Of a stretch of DNA of 61,124 bases, positions 60,415 to 61,124 are shown in pieces (the stretch's first letter is position 1; each line of letters starts with the position of its first letter). A model generated the notes under the pieces. It was given only the letters and a program-made list of their open reading frames with translations. It was not told where the DNA came from and did no database searches. Both the position numbers and the translations under genes were made by a program. The DNA is from Nocardioides phosphati (GTDB lineage: Bacteria; Actinomycetota; Actinomycetes; Propionibacteriales; Nocardioidaceae), in assembly GCF_014646375.1 (NCBI RefSeq), contig NZ_BMNI01000013.1:1-61124 (forward strand), read 5' to 3'.

Positions 60415-60768
60415 TCAGCCCCAGCCGAGGTCGTGGAGGCGCTCCTCCTCGATACCGAAGTGGTGCGCGATCTCGTGCACGACGGTGATCCGCACCTCCT
60501 CCGCGACCTGCTCCACGCTGTCGCACATCTCCAGCAGGTTGCGCCGGAAGAGAAGGATCCGGTCGGGCAGGTCGAATCCGTCCTGGAGGCTCCGCTCGGT
60601 CAGCGCGATCCCGTCGTAGAGCCCGAGCAGGTCCGGGTCGTCGGCAGGCGCCTCGTCCTCGACGAGCACGACCAGGTTGGTGACCAGCGCCGCGAGTGCC
60701 TCCGGCACGGAGTCGAGCGCCTCGTCGACGAGCGCGTCGAACGCACGGGGACTCATCTCGACAGGCAC
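60415..60768 (-). CDS. Small zinc metallopeptidase-like protein (DUF1025 / PF06262)
   Basis: A 117-residue minimal zincin with VHEIAHHFGIEEERLHDLGW near the C-terminus, giving HExxH plus a downstream Glu or His. The N-terminal helix is FDALVDEALDSVPEALAAL, and ILLFRRNLLEMCDS follows. Family members are soluble, and their substrates are unknown. Start is GTG 60768 or ATG 60756. It converges on crcB2 with a 10-nt gap. Confidence 0.9.
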   Translation of the reverse strand: MPVEMSPRAFDALVDEALDSVPEALAALVTNLVVLVEDEAPADDPDLLGLYDGIALTERSLQDGFDLPDRILLFRRNLLEMCDSVEQVAEEVRITVVHEIAHHFGIEEERLHDLGWG

Positions 60769-60900
60769 ACACGCAACCTAGCCATGCACACAACAGTCGG
60801 CGCACAGGTTGTGCGGAGCACAACAGCGAGGCGGAGCCGAGCCATGAAATGCGAAAACGACGTGGGCTGCTCTCGCAGCCACACGTCGCCTTCGATTGAG

Positions 60901-60974
60901 CGACCCCGACGGGACTCGAACCCGCGGCCTCCGCCGTGACAGGGCGGCGCGCTAACCAACTGCGCTACGGGGCC
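60901..60974 (-). tRNA. tRNA-Asp (anticodon GTC)
   Basis: A 74-nt cloverleaf on the minus strand. The acceptor GGCCCCG pairs with CGGGGTC, discriminator G, D-arm GCGC..GCGC, anticodon loop CTGTCAC giving GTC, T-arm GCGGG TTCGAGT CCCGT with one G-T. CCA is not encoded. Confidence 0.94.
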
Positions 60975-61097
60975 ATTCGCTTCGTGAAGAAGCGAGTGGA
61001 ACCTTAGCCCATCTGCTGCCGAGACTCACAATCGAGGCTCTGGCGGGTCAAGTCCCTAGGCGTGGTGTACGAAACGAATCCTCCGTCGGGCGTGTCG

Positions 61098-61124
61098 CTA
61101 GGCGCTGATGGCGACCTCCTCGGT
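61098..61124 (-). CDS. Possible 3-prime end of a gene running off the window
   Basis: The last 27 nt on the minus strand read as eight codons (TEEVAISA) and TAG. The codon use fits a real gene end and the tRNA-Asp gene lies downstream, but nothing more can be said from so short a piece. The 123 nt between it and the tRNA contain a 7-bp hairpin TCGCTTC/GAAGCGA at 60977-60995. Confidence 0.2.
   Translation of the reverse strand, partial: TEEVAISA

Overview
The window is about 61 kb of very GC-rich DNA. It has the codon use, the frequent GTG starts and the ATGA/GTGA stop-start overlaps of a high-GC actinobacterium. The gene content agrees: a mycothiol synthase (mshD), the actinobacterial nitrogen regulator GlnR, a DUF4395/rhodanese/DUF1416 operon, a CsoR copper regulator and a mycothiol-era arsenate reductase. 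The closest fit from memory is Nocardioides or a relative (order Propionibacteriales); this is inference, since no search was run. Many genes look leaderless, with a TANNNT -10 box ending 6-7 nt before the start codon.

Layout. 0.5-5.3 kb: a tight four-gene phospho-signalling module (PP2C phosphatase, zinc-ribbon/FHA protein, membrane Ser/Thr kinase, small FHA-like/winged-helix protein). 5.4-9.05 kb: housekeeping genes (cupin, YgfZ, unknown, Fur, nitrobindin, DsrE). 9.1-31.3 kb: a large extracellular polysaccharide locus. It holds a priming sugar transferase, a Wzz/tyrosine-kinase fusion with a seven-tyrosine tail, UDP-glucose dehydrogenase, a Wzy/ligase-like protein, a Wzx flippase, UDP-xylose synthase, a GDP-mannose 3,5-epimerase-like enzyme, four glycosyltransferases, four FkbM methyltransferases, a sulfotransferase-like protein and an acetyltransferase. 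A sulfur operon (DUF4395, thiosulfate sulfurtransferase, DUF1416) with a short leader-peptide ORF sits inside this locus at 19.0-20.9 kb.

31.3-46.2 kb: thioredoxin-like and MoaD-like genes, divergent glnR, a GH16 enzyme and mshD. Then comes the phosphate regulon: pstSCAB, a NUDIX/histidine-phosphatase fusion, ppk, and pit with its PhoU-like partner. Three PHO-box-like direct repeats lie in front of pstS, ppk and the pit operon. The gene order from Fur to pit resembles, from memory, the glnR-mshD-pst-ppk-pit region of Streptomyces, with the polysaccharide genes inserted.

46.3-50.1 kb: a copper operon (csoR, copZ, a Met/His-tailed membrane protein, copA) with a perfect CsoR-type operator. 50.2-52.6 kb: cspA, tRNA-Lys and an arsenic cluster (arsR, aquaporin, arsC). 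A divergent 29-residue peptide with three vicinal cysteine pairs sits on the other side of the ars operator. 52.7-57.0 kb: one gene for a protein of about 1430 residues, a roughly 950-residue Ala/Glu/Arg coiled coil followed by two membrane segments and a small C-terminal domain. 57.1-61.1 kb: type II NADH dehydrogenase, an RsbW-like ATPase-domain protein joined to two crcB fluoride-channel genes, a small zinc metallopeptidase and tRNA-Asp.

The best candidates for undescribed biology are the cysteine-pair peptide in the ars regulon, the giant membrane-anchored coiled coil, the four-gene kinase/FHA module ending in a winged-helix protein, and the leaderless leader peptide of the sulfur operon.
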